Source of the DNA: an uncultured Collinsella sp.
GTDB taxonomy: Bacteria > Actinomycetota > Coriobacteriia > Coriobacteriales > Coriobacteriaceae
Direction: 5' to 3'
Assembly (NCBI GenBank): GCA_934654515.1
Contig: CAKUGA010000001.1
Location: 1 to 64,000, forward strand
Length of the DNA: 64,000 nt
The translations under genes were made by a program, and so were the position numbers. Below, one piece after another: positions 23,391 to 31,019 of the stretch (positions are counted from its first letter, which is position 1; every line of letters starts with the position of its first letter). The notes below the pieces were generated by a model. The model had not been told where the DNA came from and ran no database searches. It was given only the letters and a program-made list of their open reading frames with translations.

Positions 23391-24092
23391 TTAGCGGAGC
23401 TTGCTGGTTTCGAAGTACTCGGGGAACTGGTCGAGAACCTCGGTTTGGTTGCGGAACATCATGTGCAGGTGCTTGCTCACCAAAAAGCTCGCCTCGATGG
23501 GGTCGCGACCGGCGATGGCGCGGCGGATCTTCTTGTGCTCGTTCACGATGTCCTGATTGTCCAGAACCTGCGTGGCGGCGCGCAGCCAGCGGAAACGCTC
23601 CAGGTCGGCGTTGGTTGCCTCGAGCCAAGACCACACGGTGCTGCGGCATGCAATGCTAAAAATCATGTGATGCATGAGGTTGTCGCTCAAAAAGAAGCCG
23701 ATGCGATCCTCTTCGGCCATGGCCTTTTCCTGCAGCGCGATGGCGCGGTCGAGCTGCTCGATGCCGGCCGACGTGGCGCGCGCACAGCACTCCACAATCA
23801 CCTGCTTTTCCAGATGCTCGCGGATGTAACAGGCACTCTCGGCAAGGGTGAGATTGATGGGTGAGACGTAGGTACCGCTCTGGGGCACGGTGCGCACCAG
23901 GCCCTCTTGCGCCAGACGCACCAGTGCCTCGCGCACAGGGGTGCGCCCCATATCCAGGTCGTCGCAAAGTTGCTTGACGCCTAGCTTTTCGCCCGGCTTG
24001 TAGTCAAGGTAGACGATTTTGCGTCGAATGGTGTGGTAGGACTGGTCTTGTAGGCTTGTTTCTTGCTCGCCGACGTGCATCGATTCTTCCAT
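23391..24092 (-). CDS. GntR-family regulator, FCD (FadR) subfamily
   Basis: The ~233-residue protein has an N-terminal winged helix (SYHTIRRKIVYLDYKPGEKLGVKQLCDDLDMGRTPVREALVRLAQEGLV) and a helical FCD effector domain from ~90 on, with metal-site histidines possible in DNLMHHMIF and EHKKIRRAI. It should repress or activate in response to a small acid. An in-frame ATG at 24122 exists but lacks a ribosome-binding site, whereas 24092 has GCGAGG. It is divergent from the YeiH-type exporter and is the natural candidate for its control. Confidence 0.82.
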   Translation of the reverse strand: MEESMHVGEQETSLQDQSYHTIRRKIVYLDYKPGEKLGVKQLCDDLDMGRTPVREALVRLAQEGLVRTVPQSGTYVSPINLTLAESACYIREHLEKQVIVECCARATSAGIEQLDRAIALQEKAMAEEDRIGFFLSDNLMHHMIFSIACRSTVWSWLEATNADLERFRWLRAATQVLDNQDIVNEHKKIRRAIAGRDPIEASFLVSKHLHMMFRNQTEVLDQFPEYFETSKLR

Positions 24093-24122
24093 AGTGCCTC
24101 GCAACCGTTCTATCAAACTCAT

Positions 24123-24285
24123 ATGTCAGTTGTTTATTATGCCGCGAATCAGCTCTCCGCGGTGAGTAATTCGACTGTCGCCCGAGAACTATTGCGGCAT
24201 CTTAGTCTTTGTTTGCGCGAGACTGTGCTCGATGTTGCCGTATCATAAGCCGTCGCAAACGTGAAATAGAAAGAAGGAATCCCAT
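24123..24285. promoter_or_regulatory. Divergent control region between GntR and YeiH genes
   Basis: This 163-bp region contains ATGCCGC (24138) and GCGGCAT (24194) half-sites in inverted orientation. No convincing -35/-10 pair is visible. Confidence 0.35.
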
Positions 24286-25320
24286 ATGCAACTGGCAAAT
24301 TTCGTGCGCGAGCGCTGGAAGGGCGTCTTGTTCTGCCTGATCATCGCTATCCCCGCGACGTTGCTCGGCAAACAGATTGAGGTGGTCGGCGGGCCGGTAT
24401 TTGCCATCCTCTTCGGCATGGTCCTGGCGCTTGTTTTTCCCAAGAATCATCGCGAACAGCTCGCCGCCGGTGTCACCTATACGTCTAAAAAAGTCTTGCA
24501 GTACGCAGTTATCCTGCTTGGCTTTGGCATGAACCTCTCCCAGATTCTGTCCAAGGGCGCCCAGTCGCTGCCGATTATCGTGGCGACGATCTCGACCTCT
24601 CTTGTCATCGCCTTCGTGCTCTGCCGCGTTATGAACGTGCCGGGTAAGATCGCGACGCTTGTGGGTGTGGGTTCGTCGATTTGCGGCGGTTCTGCCATCG
24701 CCGCGACCGCACCCGTCATCGATGCCGACGATCGTGAGATTGCCCAGGCCATTTCGGTTATCTTCCTGTTTAACGTTATCGCGGCGCTCGTGTTTCCGAC
24801 GCTCGGTGGCATGCTCGGCCTGACCAACGAGGGCTTTGGGCTGTTTGCCGGCACCGCCATCAACGACACCTCGTCCGTAACGGCTGCGGCGAGCGCTTGG
24901 GACAGCATGCATCCCGGCGCCAACGTGCTCGAGAGCGCCACGGTGGTCAAGCTCACCAGGACGCTGGCCATTATTCCCATCACGCTGGCGCTTGCTTGCT
25001 GGCAGATGCGTCTGGCGCGTAAGGCCGGCGGCGACGCCAAAAATACTTTCTCGTTTAAGCGCGCGTTCCCCATGTTCGTGCTGTTCTTTGTGCTGGCGAG
25101 CGTAATCACCACGGTGTTTCAGCTTCCCGTGTCCATCGCGGCGCCCATCAAGGAGCTGTCGAAGTTCTTTATCGTGATGGCCATGGCGGCCATTGGCTTT
25201 AATACCGATATCGTCGAGCTGGTCAAAAAAGGTGGCAAACCCATTGCGTTGGGCTTTTGCTGCTGGATTGGCATTGCGTGCATGAGCTTGGGAATGCAGC
25301 ACGTGCTGGGAATCTGGTAG
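24286..25320 (+). CDS. YeiH-family putative sulfate exporter (UPF0324)
   Basis: The 344-residue membrane protein has about ten hydrophobic segments and the conserved YeiH motifs LLGFGMNLSQI, GVGSSICGGSAIAATAPVI and GTAINDTSSVTAAA. Members are annotated as putative sulfate exporters; the substrate of most is unproven. The ATG has GAAGGA upstream. It stands alone on this strand and is divergent from a GntR/FCD regulator. YeiH genes are more often next to LysR regulators, so the pairing is slightly unusual. Confidence 0.82.
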   Translation: MQLANFVRERWKGVLFCLIIAIPATLLGKQIEVVGGPVFAILFGMVLALVFPKNHREQLAAGVTYTSKKVLQYAVILLGFGMNLSQILSKGAQSLPIIVATISTSLVIAFVLCRVMNVPGKIATLVGVGSSICGGSAIAATAPVIDADDREIAQAISVIFLFNVIAALVFPTLGGMLGLTNEGFGLFAGTAINDTSSVTAAASAWDSMHPGANVLESATVVKLTRTLAIIPITLALACWQMRLARKAGGDAKNTFSFKRAFPMFVLFFVLASVITTVFQLPVSIAAPIKELSKFFIVMAMAAIGFNTDIVELVKKGGKPIALGFCCWIGIACMSLGMQHVLGIW

Positions 25321-25373
25321 GCAAGGCAGCCGATTTGCGTGCCACATGCTGGCTGCCGCACGCCTGCGGTGGA

Positions 25374-25462
25374 GCGATAGGAGCTCTTGCGGGTATGGCT
25401 TGTCCGCAGGTTAATAGGTCCCGAAGAGCTCTTATCGCCCCGCCAGGATGGCGATGCGGGGC
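25374..25462 (+). other. Hairpin pair in the leader of the Fis-type regulator
   Basis: A 15-bp inverted repeat (25374-25388 with 25424-25438, one mismatch) is followed by a GCCCCGC/GCGGGGC hairpin (25437-25443, 25456-25462). The two stems share two bases and may be alternative. The rest of the 266-bp gap shows nothing recognisable. Confidence 0.45.
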
Positions 25463-25586
25463 AACTCATATACTCGCAGGACGGCGGCTTCTGCCCTATA
25501 GTGTTTGGTGAGCAATATCGTTCAATTTTGAAACACTTGAGATGCCAAGCCGCAGATAAGGGTCGTGGCTGGAGACGGGGCGAACC

Positions 25587-26804
25587 ATGGACAGCGATGC
25601 CAAGCTGAACATCTTGACCGAGGCCCTGGCTGCTGCCGGGGCCTCGGCATTGGCAATTGATGCGCGTGGGGACGTCGCGATTTCGACCATGAATGACGCG
25701 GCGCTTGAGCGGGGTGTGGCGGCTTTTGTTGCCGAACGCCTCGACCGTATAGGAGACGGCGCGCGTCTGGTTATGGGACGTGCGGGTACGCGCCTGAGCC
25801 TGACCGTTCGCCCCACCGACAAAGAGGGCGGGGGCCTTTGGGTCGTCGTGGTCCGCGAGGTGCGCGGCGCCGCGGCACATGCGGGCATCGAGTGGCTCAA
25901 CGCCGACGAAGTTGAGGCCCGCTACGAATCGAGCGCGTACGGCATCGTTGAGGGGGCGGCCTCGGTGGCTGCGCCGGTCGCCGAGAGCTATGCGCGCGGT
26001 GTGCCCCTCATGCTTGAGGGCGAGCTGGGAGCGGGTCAGGTCGAGATTGCCATGCGTCTCTATCTGGACGGTCCTTTTGTCGACCAGCCCTTTGTTGCCG
26101 TTGCGCTCGATGAGCTTACCGATCGCGGTTGGCGCCACGTGCTCAAAAGCGCCGAATCGCCGCTGTTCCAAACGGGGCTGACCCTTTGCATTGCGGGTTG
26201 GAATGCGGTTGGCCCCCAGCGCCTTCGCGAGCTCGTTTCCACGATGACCGACACCGCGTTGGCGACGCGCTGCCATGTGGTGCTGACGGCGAATGACATG
26301 CCGGGTGGCAGCGAAAGTGATCAAGCCGCCTTTGTGACCGAGCGCTTCGCCTGTGCGGTGAGCGTGGCGCCGGCAATCGCCGAGCAGGGAGCCGCGTCGA
26401 CGAAGGTTGCGCGCTATTTGGAATATCTCGCTGATGCATTTGGGACGGCAGCGCCCACGCTGTCTGCCGCGGCGACGAAGGCGCTCGATGCTTACCGCTG
26501 GCCGCGCAATTATCTGCAGCTCCGCGAGGTCTCGGAACGACTGTATATATTGGTGGGGGCGGGCACGGTGGACCGCGCTGTGGCGGAGGAAGTGCTTGCC
26601 CAAGAGGACGTGATTAAGACCGCAACCTTTGGCGCCCCGACACTCGAAAGCGACCTGTATATCCTGCGACCGCTGGCCGATACCGAGCGAGATATCGCAC
26701 ATCTGGTTGTAGATCATCTCCACGGCAACCGAACCCGTGCGGCGGAGGTGCTGGACATAAGCCGAACAACGCTGTGGCGCTTGCTGAAGGACGATGACCG
26801 TTGA
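25587..26804 (+). CDS. Regulator with degenerate AAA+ module and Fis-type helix-turn-helix
   Basis: The 405-residue protein resembles a sigma-54 activator by layout: N-terminal sensor-like region (1-~130), a central region aligned to the AAA+ domain (~135-330) and a C-terminal Fis-type HTH (VVDHLHGNRTRAAEVLDISRTTLWRLLKDDD). Where activators have the Walker A GETGTGKE this protein has LEGELGAGQVE, and the sigma-54-contact GAFTGA loop is absent. WPRNYLQLREVSERL matches the WPGNVREL segment. It therefore probably cannot remodel sigma-54 holoenzyme and may act as a plain DNA-binding regulator. Target unknown. Confidence 0.68.
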   Translation: MDSDAKLNILTEALAAAGASALAIDARGDVAISTMNDAALERGVAAFVAERLDRIGDGARLVMGRAGTRLSLTVRPTDKEGGGLWVVVVREVRGAAAHAGIEWLNADEVEARYESSAYGIVEGAASVAAPVAESYARGVPLMLEGELGAGQVEIAMRLYLDGPFVDQPFVAVALDELTDRGWRHVLKSAESPLFQTGLTLCIAGWNAVGPQRLRELVSTMTDTALATRCHVVLTANDMPGGSESDQAAFVTERFACAVSVAPAIAEQGAASTKVARYLEYLADAFGTAAPTLSAAATKALDAYRWPRNYLQLREVSERLYILVGAGTVDRAVAEEVLAQEDVIKTATFGAPTLESDLYILRPLADTERDIAHLVVDHLHGNRTRAAEVLDISRTTLWRLLKDDDR

Positions 26805-26888
26805 GCGAGGCGCCCGTGACCGCGCGCGATGCGTGTGCTACAGTCCAAAGCGTTATTGTTTCGATTTGGTTACGGCGTGCGGGGGCGT

Positions 26889-27464
26889 ATGGCTGAGACT
26901 ACAAAACCGAGCCGCAGAAGGCGGAGTGCCGCGCCGGTCAACCGACGCACGACATCGGTGACGTGGGGCAAACACGCCTCGGGGTTTGATGGCTCGTTCA
27001 AACGCACTAAATACGGCTATCCTTCGGCAAGCGCCCGCTTGGCCATGCAGGCAGAGTCCTCGTTGTGGGGCCGTAAACGCGTGGTGGGCTCAAAGCTCAA
27101 GCACGACGGAACGCTCGGTTACATCAGTCGCGGGGCGGCTCGTCGCAGCGGACTCAATCCGGCTGGTTGGCATCGTTATGTTCCGATCGCGGTCGTCGTT
27201 GCAGTGATCGTCATCGCACTCGCTGCGCTTGGCTACGCCGGCGACGGCGCCAACTTGGACGCAGTGTTTAAATCGCCCGAGCTCGCGCATGCAGGCACAG
27301 AAATTGTCGAGGGCGCTCAGACCCAGACGGGCGTCGCGCCCCAGCGCGGTATCGTTGCGGCAGCCTCCACCATCGCCGATGCGCAAAAGGACGAGGACGA
27401 ACAAGGCGACGGCGCCGAAACGACCCACACGAACGAAACGACGACAACTCCACCGGCAAGATAA
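26889..27464 (+). CDS. Single-span membrane protein of unknown function
   Basis: The 191-residue protein has a strongly basic N-terminal half (many Arg/Lys, to ~residue 95), one transmembrane helix (VPIAVVVAVIVIALAALGYAG) and an acidic, Thr/Glu-rich C-terminal tail. The topology suggests a cytoplasmic basic domain and an external tail. I do not recognise the family. ATG 26889 is preceded by GGGGG; an upstream ATG at 26829 is in frame but has no site. It follows the Fis-type regulator after 84 bp and could be co-transcribed. Confidence 0.6.
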   Translation: MAETTKPSRRRRSAAPVNRRTTSVTWGKHASGFDGSFKRTKYGYPSASARLAMQAESSLWGRKRVVGSKLKHDGTLGYISRGAARRSGLNPAGWHRYVPIAVVVAVIVIALAALGYAGDGANLDAVFKSPELAHAGTEIVEGAQTQTGVAPQRGIVAAASTIADAQKDEDEQGDGAETTHTNETTTTPPAR

Positions 27465-27476
27465 GTTGCGAGCGGG

Positions 27477-27500
27477 TCCGCCGTTCGTTAGAACGGCGGA
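27477..27500. repeat. TCCGCCGTTC hairpin, second copy
   Basis: A perfect 10-bp stem with GTTA loop lies between the convergent membrane-protein and nitroreductase genes. It is homologous to 23108-23131 including flanking TTAGT/ACTAA, and probably terminates both genes. Confidence 0.65.
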
Positions 27501-27505
27501 ACTAA

Positions 27506-28027
27506 TTACTTTACATACACCACGTTGTCGCGGCGGGGTTTGGGCTCGGGTAGCGTGTCTTCGGCATAGCCCAGAATGCAGTGACCGACACCGCGCAGGC
27601 TGCCGTCGGCGGGCAGGCCCCAGCTGGCCAGCAGTTCCAGGCCCTCGGGCGAGTCAAAGACCTCATGCGCGCGGTGAATCCAGCACGAATCGACACCCAG
27701 TGCATAGGCGGCGTTGAGCAAGTTGCCCATGGCGAGCGAGCCGTCTTCCAGATGCGTGGGCACGCTGCGGTCAACCAGCACCACCACAACGGTCTTGGCG
27801 CCATAGAAGGGGTCGCTGTTGCTGCCCATGACCTGGGCGTTGAGCTGTGAGAGACGCTCGACGGTCGCGGGGTCGGTGACGGCGACAAACGTCACCGGCT
27901 GGCGGCCCATGCCGCTCGGTGCATATTGGCCGGCTTCGATAATACGTGCAAGCTTTTCGGCCTCGACGGGACGATCGCTGTATTTGCGGCAGCTGCGGCG
28001 GTGGATGAGCGCTTCGATAGTCTCCAT
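27506..28027 (-). CDS. Nitroreductase-family flavoprotein
   Basis: The 173-residue protein has the FMN-binding nitroreductase signature RRSCRKYSDRPVE at the N-terminus, QYAPSGMGRQPVTFV (~32-46) and a C-terminal GLPADGSLRGVGHCILGYAED segment. These enzymes are usually homodimeric and reduce quinones, nitro-compounds or flavins with NAD(P)H. ATG 28027 has AAGGAG upstream and matches the family's beginning; a longer in-frame start at 28123 has no site. It is transcribed alone. Confidence 0.85.
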   Translation of the reverse strand: METIEALIHRRSCRKYSDRPVEAEKLARIIEAGQYAPSGMGRQPVTFVAVTDPATVERLSQLNAQVMGSNSDPFYGAKTVVVVLVDRSVPTHLEDGSLAMGNLLNAAYALGVDSCWIHRAHEVFDSPEGLELLASWGLPADGSLRGVGHCILGYAEDTLPEPKPRRDNVVYVK

Positions 28028-28321
28028 GGTGTCTCCTTGTAGTGGCGTTGCAGATGCTCCGTTCATACCCGTCGGGCTCAAACGGTAGACGGTCAATTGC
28101 CCGGCCAAAAGGATAGATTCCAATTGGGAAAGTAGGTTTGCATAAAAGTACCTTCAGAATGTGACAAACAAATGGGATGGTTAAACGTTTTATCCCGTCT
28201 ACCCTGCGGTTTTTTACCACTTGCCTAAATGACGAACGCATAACCTCTGATAAAGGTTTTACTAAAGGAGTACCAACGTTTATCAATGCGCCGTGGTGGC
28301 GCCGGGCCAGGAGGTAACATC

Positions 28322-28612
28322 ATGTTCCAGGCTGGAGATGTCGTCGAGACCGACTTCGAAGGATTTCTGAAGCTGCTGCGTTCCAAGACGCGCGCTTTTG
28401 TGACGATTGACGATCACGAGTACTACATCACGCACACCGATGGCTATTGGCGTGTTCAGGATTGCGAGGCCCTCAACGACAAGGGCCACTTTACTGACTG
28501 CTCCGAGCTGGTCAACACGGTCTGCGAGGTCGTCGAGCTGCCGTGGATTGCCGGCAAGAGCCTGCATGACAGCTTCTCGGGCGCTACGGTCTATGAGGCC
28601 GTCGCCGCTTAA
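28322..28612 (+). CDS. Small conserved-looking protein of unknown function
   Basis: The 96-residue acidic protein has a strong GGAGG ribosome-binding site and ends 26 bp before a good terminator, so it is a real single-gene unit. The sequence (VTIDDHEYYITHTDGYWRVQD, TVCEVVELPWIAGKSL) suggests a small alpha/beta fold with several His/Asp/Cys residues. I do not recognise a family. The 294-bp gap upstream holds no gene and only weak dyads. Confidence 0.65.
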   Translation: MFQAGDVVETDFEGFLKLLRSKTRAFVTIDDHEYYITHTDGYWRVQDCEALNDKGHFTDCSELVNTVCEVVELPWIAGKSLHDSFSGATVYEAVAA

Positions 28613-28638
28613 CGGGCGATAAAACCCGATTTTCACGT

Positions 28639-28674
28639 GACCGCTGGCGCTGCCCCCGCGCCGGCGGTCTTTTT
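28639..28674 (+). terminator. Terminator of the small-protein gene
   Basis: A 12-bp stem (28639-28650, 28658-28669, one G:U) is followed by TTTTT. Confidence 0.85.
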
Positions 28675-28717
28675 CTGCCGATAGGCCATAAAAGTGCAAG
28701 CATTTGCGGAGAGCCTG

Positions 28718-28778
28718 TTGACGATAGTCAAAACTCGGACTAATCTAGAGATACAAAATTGGTCAAAAATCGGACAAT
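28718..28778 (+). promoter_or_regulatory. Promoter and two dyad operators of the MarR-ABC operon
   Basis: TTGACG (28718-28723) and TAATCT (28741-28746) are 17 bp apart. The dyad TAGTC-N8-GACTA fills the spacer, and a second related site, GGTCAAAAATCGGACAAT, lies at 28761-28778, 35 bp downstream. Both fit autorepression by the MarR product. Confidence 0.6.
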
Positions 28779-28793
28779 CGAATGGTGGGATAG

Positions 28794-29294
28794 ATGAATA
28801 GTGCGGTTACGCTGGTCGACTTCGACCGGTTGCTCAATGGACTCGATCATATCTATTCGGAGTTCTCGCGCGCCTGCGGTCTTTCGGACTGCGCTTACTG
28901 GATGCTCGTCGATACCAGCACGGCGGGCGGCAGTATTGCCGTAAGCCGCCTGACGAGCGAATGGTTCTACAGCAAGCAGACCATCAACTCGGCCATTAAA
29001 ACCTTGACGGCGCGGGACTTTGCAACGTTGGAGTTTGCCGAAGGCAGCCGTAAGAACAAGGTTGTGCGTTTGACCGAAGCGGGCATGCGGTTTGCCGAGC
29101 GTTATGCGCTGCCGGCACTCAAGGCCGAGCAGCGAGCCTTTGGCGCGCTTGAGCCGTGTGAGCAACGCGAAATCATGCGCCTAATCGGAAAATTTTCCCA
29201 TGCGCTCGGCGATGAGTGCGATGCCTTTAAGCAGCATATCGCTGCCGAGAGCCAGGCCGAGAATCAAGGTGAGGGGGAGTCGTGCGACTCTTAA
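28794..29294 (+). CDS. MarR-family transcriptional regulator
   Basis: The 166-residue winged-helix protein has a DNA-binding part SKQTINSAIKTLTARDFATLEFAEGSRKNKVVRLTEAGMRFAE, typical of MarR (recognition helix followed by the wing). Its gene overlaps the first of two ABC exporter genes by 13 bp, so the three form one operon. MarR proteins usually repress an efflux operon and release on binding a drug or metabolite. Two dyads in the operon promoter support autoregulation. Confidence 0.87.
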   Translation: MNSAVTLVDFDRLLNGLDHIYSEFSRACGLSDCAYWMLVDTSTAGGSIAVSRLTSEWFYSKQTINSAIKTLTARDFATLEFAEGSRKNKVVRLTEAGMRFAERYALPALKAEQRAFGALEPCEQREIMRLIGKFSHALGDECDAFKQHIAAESQAENQGEGESCDS

Positions 29295-31018
29295 TGAGGT
29301 TTATGAAGCCGTACCGTAGGCTCGTTGCGGTGACGCTGCTGGTGTTGCTGATCGACAACGTCGGCACGCTGCTGGTGCCCACGATGCTGGCGAACATGGT
29401 CAACACCGGTATCACCACGGGCGACGTCGACTACATCCTGCGCAATGGCCTGTACATGCTTATCGCGACCGGCATGGCCAGTGGCGGCGCGGTGTTGGGC
29501 TGCTATCTTTCGGCCCGCCTGGCGGCAAACGTCGCTTGCGACATCCGCAACGCTGTCTACGACAAGTCGCTCGAGCTGTCCGCCAGCGATTTTGAGCGCT
29601 TTGGCACCGGATCGATGATCACGCGCTCGCTCAACGACATCAACGTGATTCAGCAGGCGATTCTGCAGACCATTCAGCTGGTGCTACCGGTGCCGTTTCT
29701 GGCGGTCGCGGGCATCATCTTTGCCTGGTTTATCGATCCTGCCATGGGCACGCTTTTGGGCGTGGTCGTGGCGATTGTGCTGGTCGCGGCGGTCTTTACG
29801 GTTGCCAACGCGGCGCCGATCTTTATGCGCCTGCAGAGCTTTATCGATCGCATGAACGTGGTGCTGCGCGAGAACATCGTGGGCGTGCGCGTCATTCGAG
29901 CGTTTAACAAGGAGCGTCACGAGGAGCAGCGCCTGGACGAGGTGTTTAGCGATTACGCGGCCAACGCCATCAAGGTCAACCATCTGTTTGTGGGTCTCGA
30001 CAGCTCCAGCTTCTTTTTGATGAACATCGCCGAGGTGGCGGTGCTGTGGGTTGGCGGCAACCGGGTGGGCGCCCACGCCATGCAGATCGCGAGTATCTCG
30101 GCGGTGCTGGAGTACGCGCTTCTGATCCTGTTCTTTGTGATGATGGCCCAGATGGTGGTGCTGACGCTTCCGCGTGCCGCCGCATGTCTGAACCGCGCGC
30201 AGCAGGTGCTGGAAATTGAGCCGAGCATCGTGGACGGCGACCGTACACTGGGTGACGGGGTATCTGCCTCCGAGGGCGATTCGGATGCCGTTGCCGTGTT
30301 CGACCATATGTCGTTCCGTTTTGACGATGCCGACGAGGACACGCTGTGCGACCTGGACTTTGCTTGCCGCCGCGGGCAGACCACGGCAATTGTGGGTTCG
30401 ACCGGCTCCGGCAAGTCCACGGTAGCAAAGCTGCTGCTGCGCTTCCATGATGCCACGAGGGGTGCCATTCGTCTGGACGGCGTCGATCTGCGCGAGCTTT
30501 CGCAAGACGAGATCCGCGGGCGCATCGCCTACGTGCCGCAGAAGGCGTGGCTGTTCTCGGGCACCGTGGCGAGCAATCTGCGCTTTGGCAACGAGGATGC
30601 GACCGAGGCGGATATGCTTCACGCGCTCGAGGTCGCCCAGAGCACATTTGTGCTTGAGCAGCCCCAGGGGCTCGATACCCCGGTGGCGCAGGGCGGCACG
30701 AACTTCTCGGGTGGTCAGCGCCAGCGTCTGGCCATTGCTCGCGCGCTCATGAAGCGCGCCGACCTGTATATCTTCGACGACAGTTTTTCGGCCCTGGACT
30801 TTAAGACCGATGCGGCCCTGCGCCATGCTCTGCGGGATGAGACGCGCGACGCTGCGGTGCTCATCATCGCGCAGCGCATCTCGACGATTTTGCATGCCGA
30901 CCAGATCGTCGTGCTCAAGGACGGCGAGGTCGTGGGCCTGGGTACGCACGGCGAGCTTATGGAGACCTGCGAGGTGTACCGCGCCATCGCGGAGTCGCAG
31001 ATGAAGGGAGGTGAGTAG
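29282..31018 (+). CDS. Heterodimeric ABC exporter half, degenerate catalytic residue
   Basis: The 578-residue half-transporter has six transmembrane helices (~10-300) and an ATPase domain with Walker A GSTGSGKST, signature FSGGQRQR and Walker B YIFDDSFSALD. The catalytic glutamate after Walker B is Asp, as in the non-hydrolysing subunit of heterodimeric exporters. The GTG start overlaps the MarR gene and has GAGGGG upstream. It pairs with the next gene; together they probably expel a drug, lipid or peptide. Substrate not deducible. Confidence 0.87.
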   Translation: MRLLMRFMKPYRRLVAVTLLVLLIDNVGTLLVPTMLANMVNTGITTGDVDYILRNGLYMLIATGMASGGAVLGCYLSARLAANVACDIRNAVYDKSLELSASDFERFGTGSMITRSLNDINVIQQAILQTIQLVLPVPFLAVAGIIFAWFIDPAMGTLLGVVVAIVLVAAVFTVANAAPIFMRLQSFIDRMNVVLRENIVGVRVIRAFNKERHEEQRLDEVFSDYAANAIKVNHLFVGLDSSSFFLMNIAEVAVLWVGGNRVGAHAMQIASISAVLEYALLILFFVMMAQMVVLTLPRAAACLNRAQQVLEIEPSIVDGDRTLGDGVSASEGDSDAVAVFDHMSFRFDDADEDTLCDLDFACRRGQTTAIVGSTGSGKSTVAKLLLRFHDATRGAIRLDGVDLRELSQDEIRGRIAYVPQKAWLFSGTVASNLRFGNEDATEADMLHALEVAQSTFVLEQPQGLDTPVAQGGTNFSGGQRQRLAIARALMKRADLYIFDDSFSALDFKTDAALRHALRDETRDAAVLIIAQRISTILHADQIVVLKDGEVVGLGTHGELMETCEVYRAIAESQMKGGE

Positions 31019-31019
31019 T

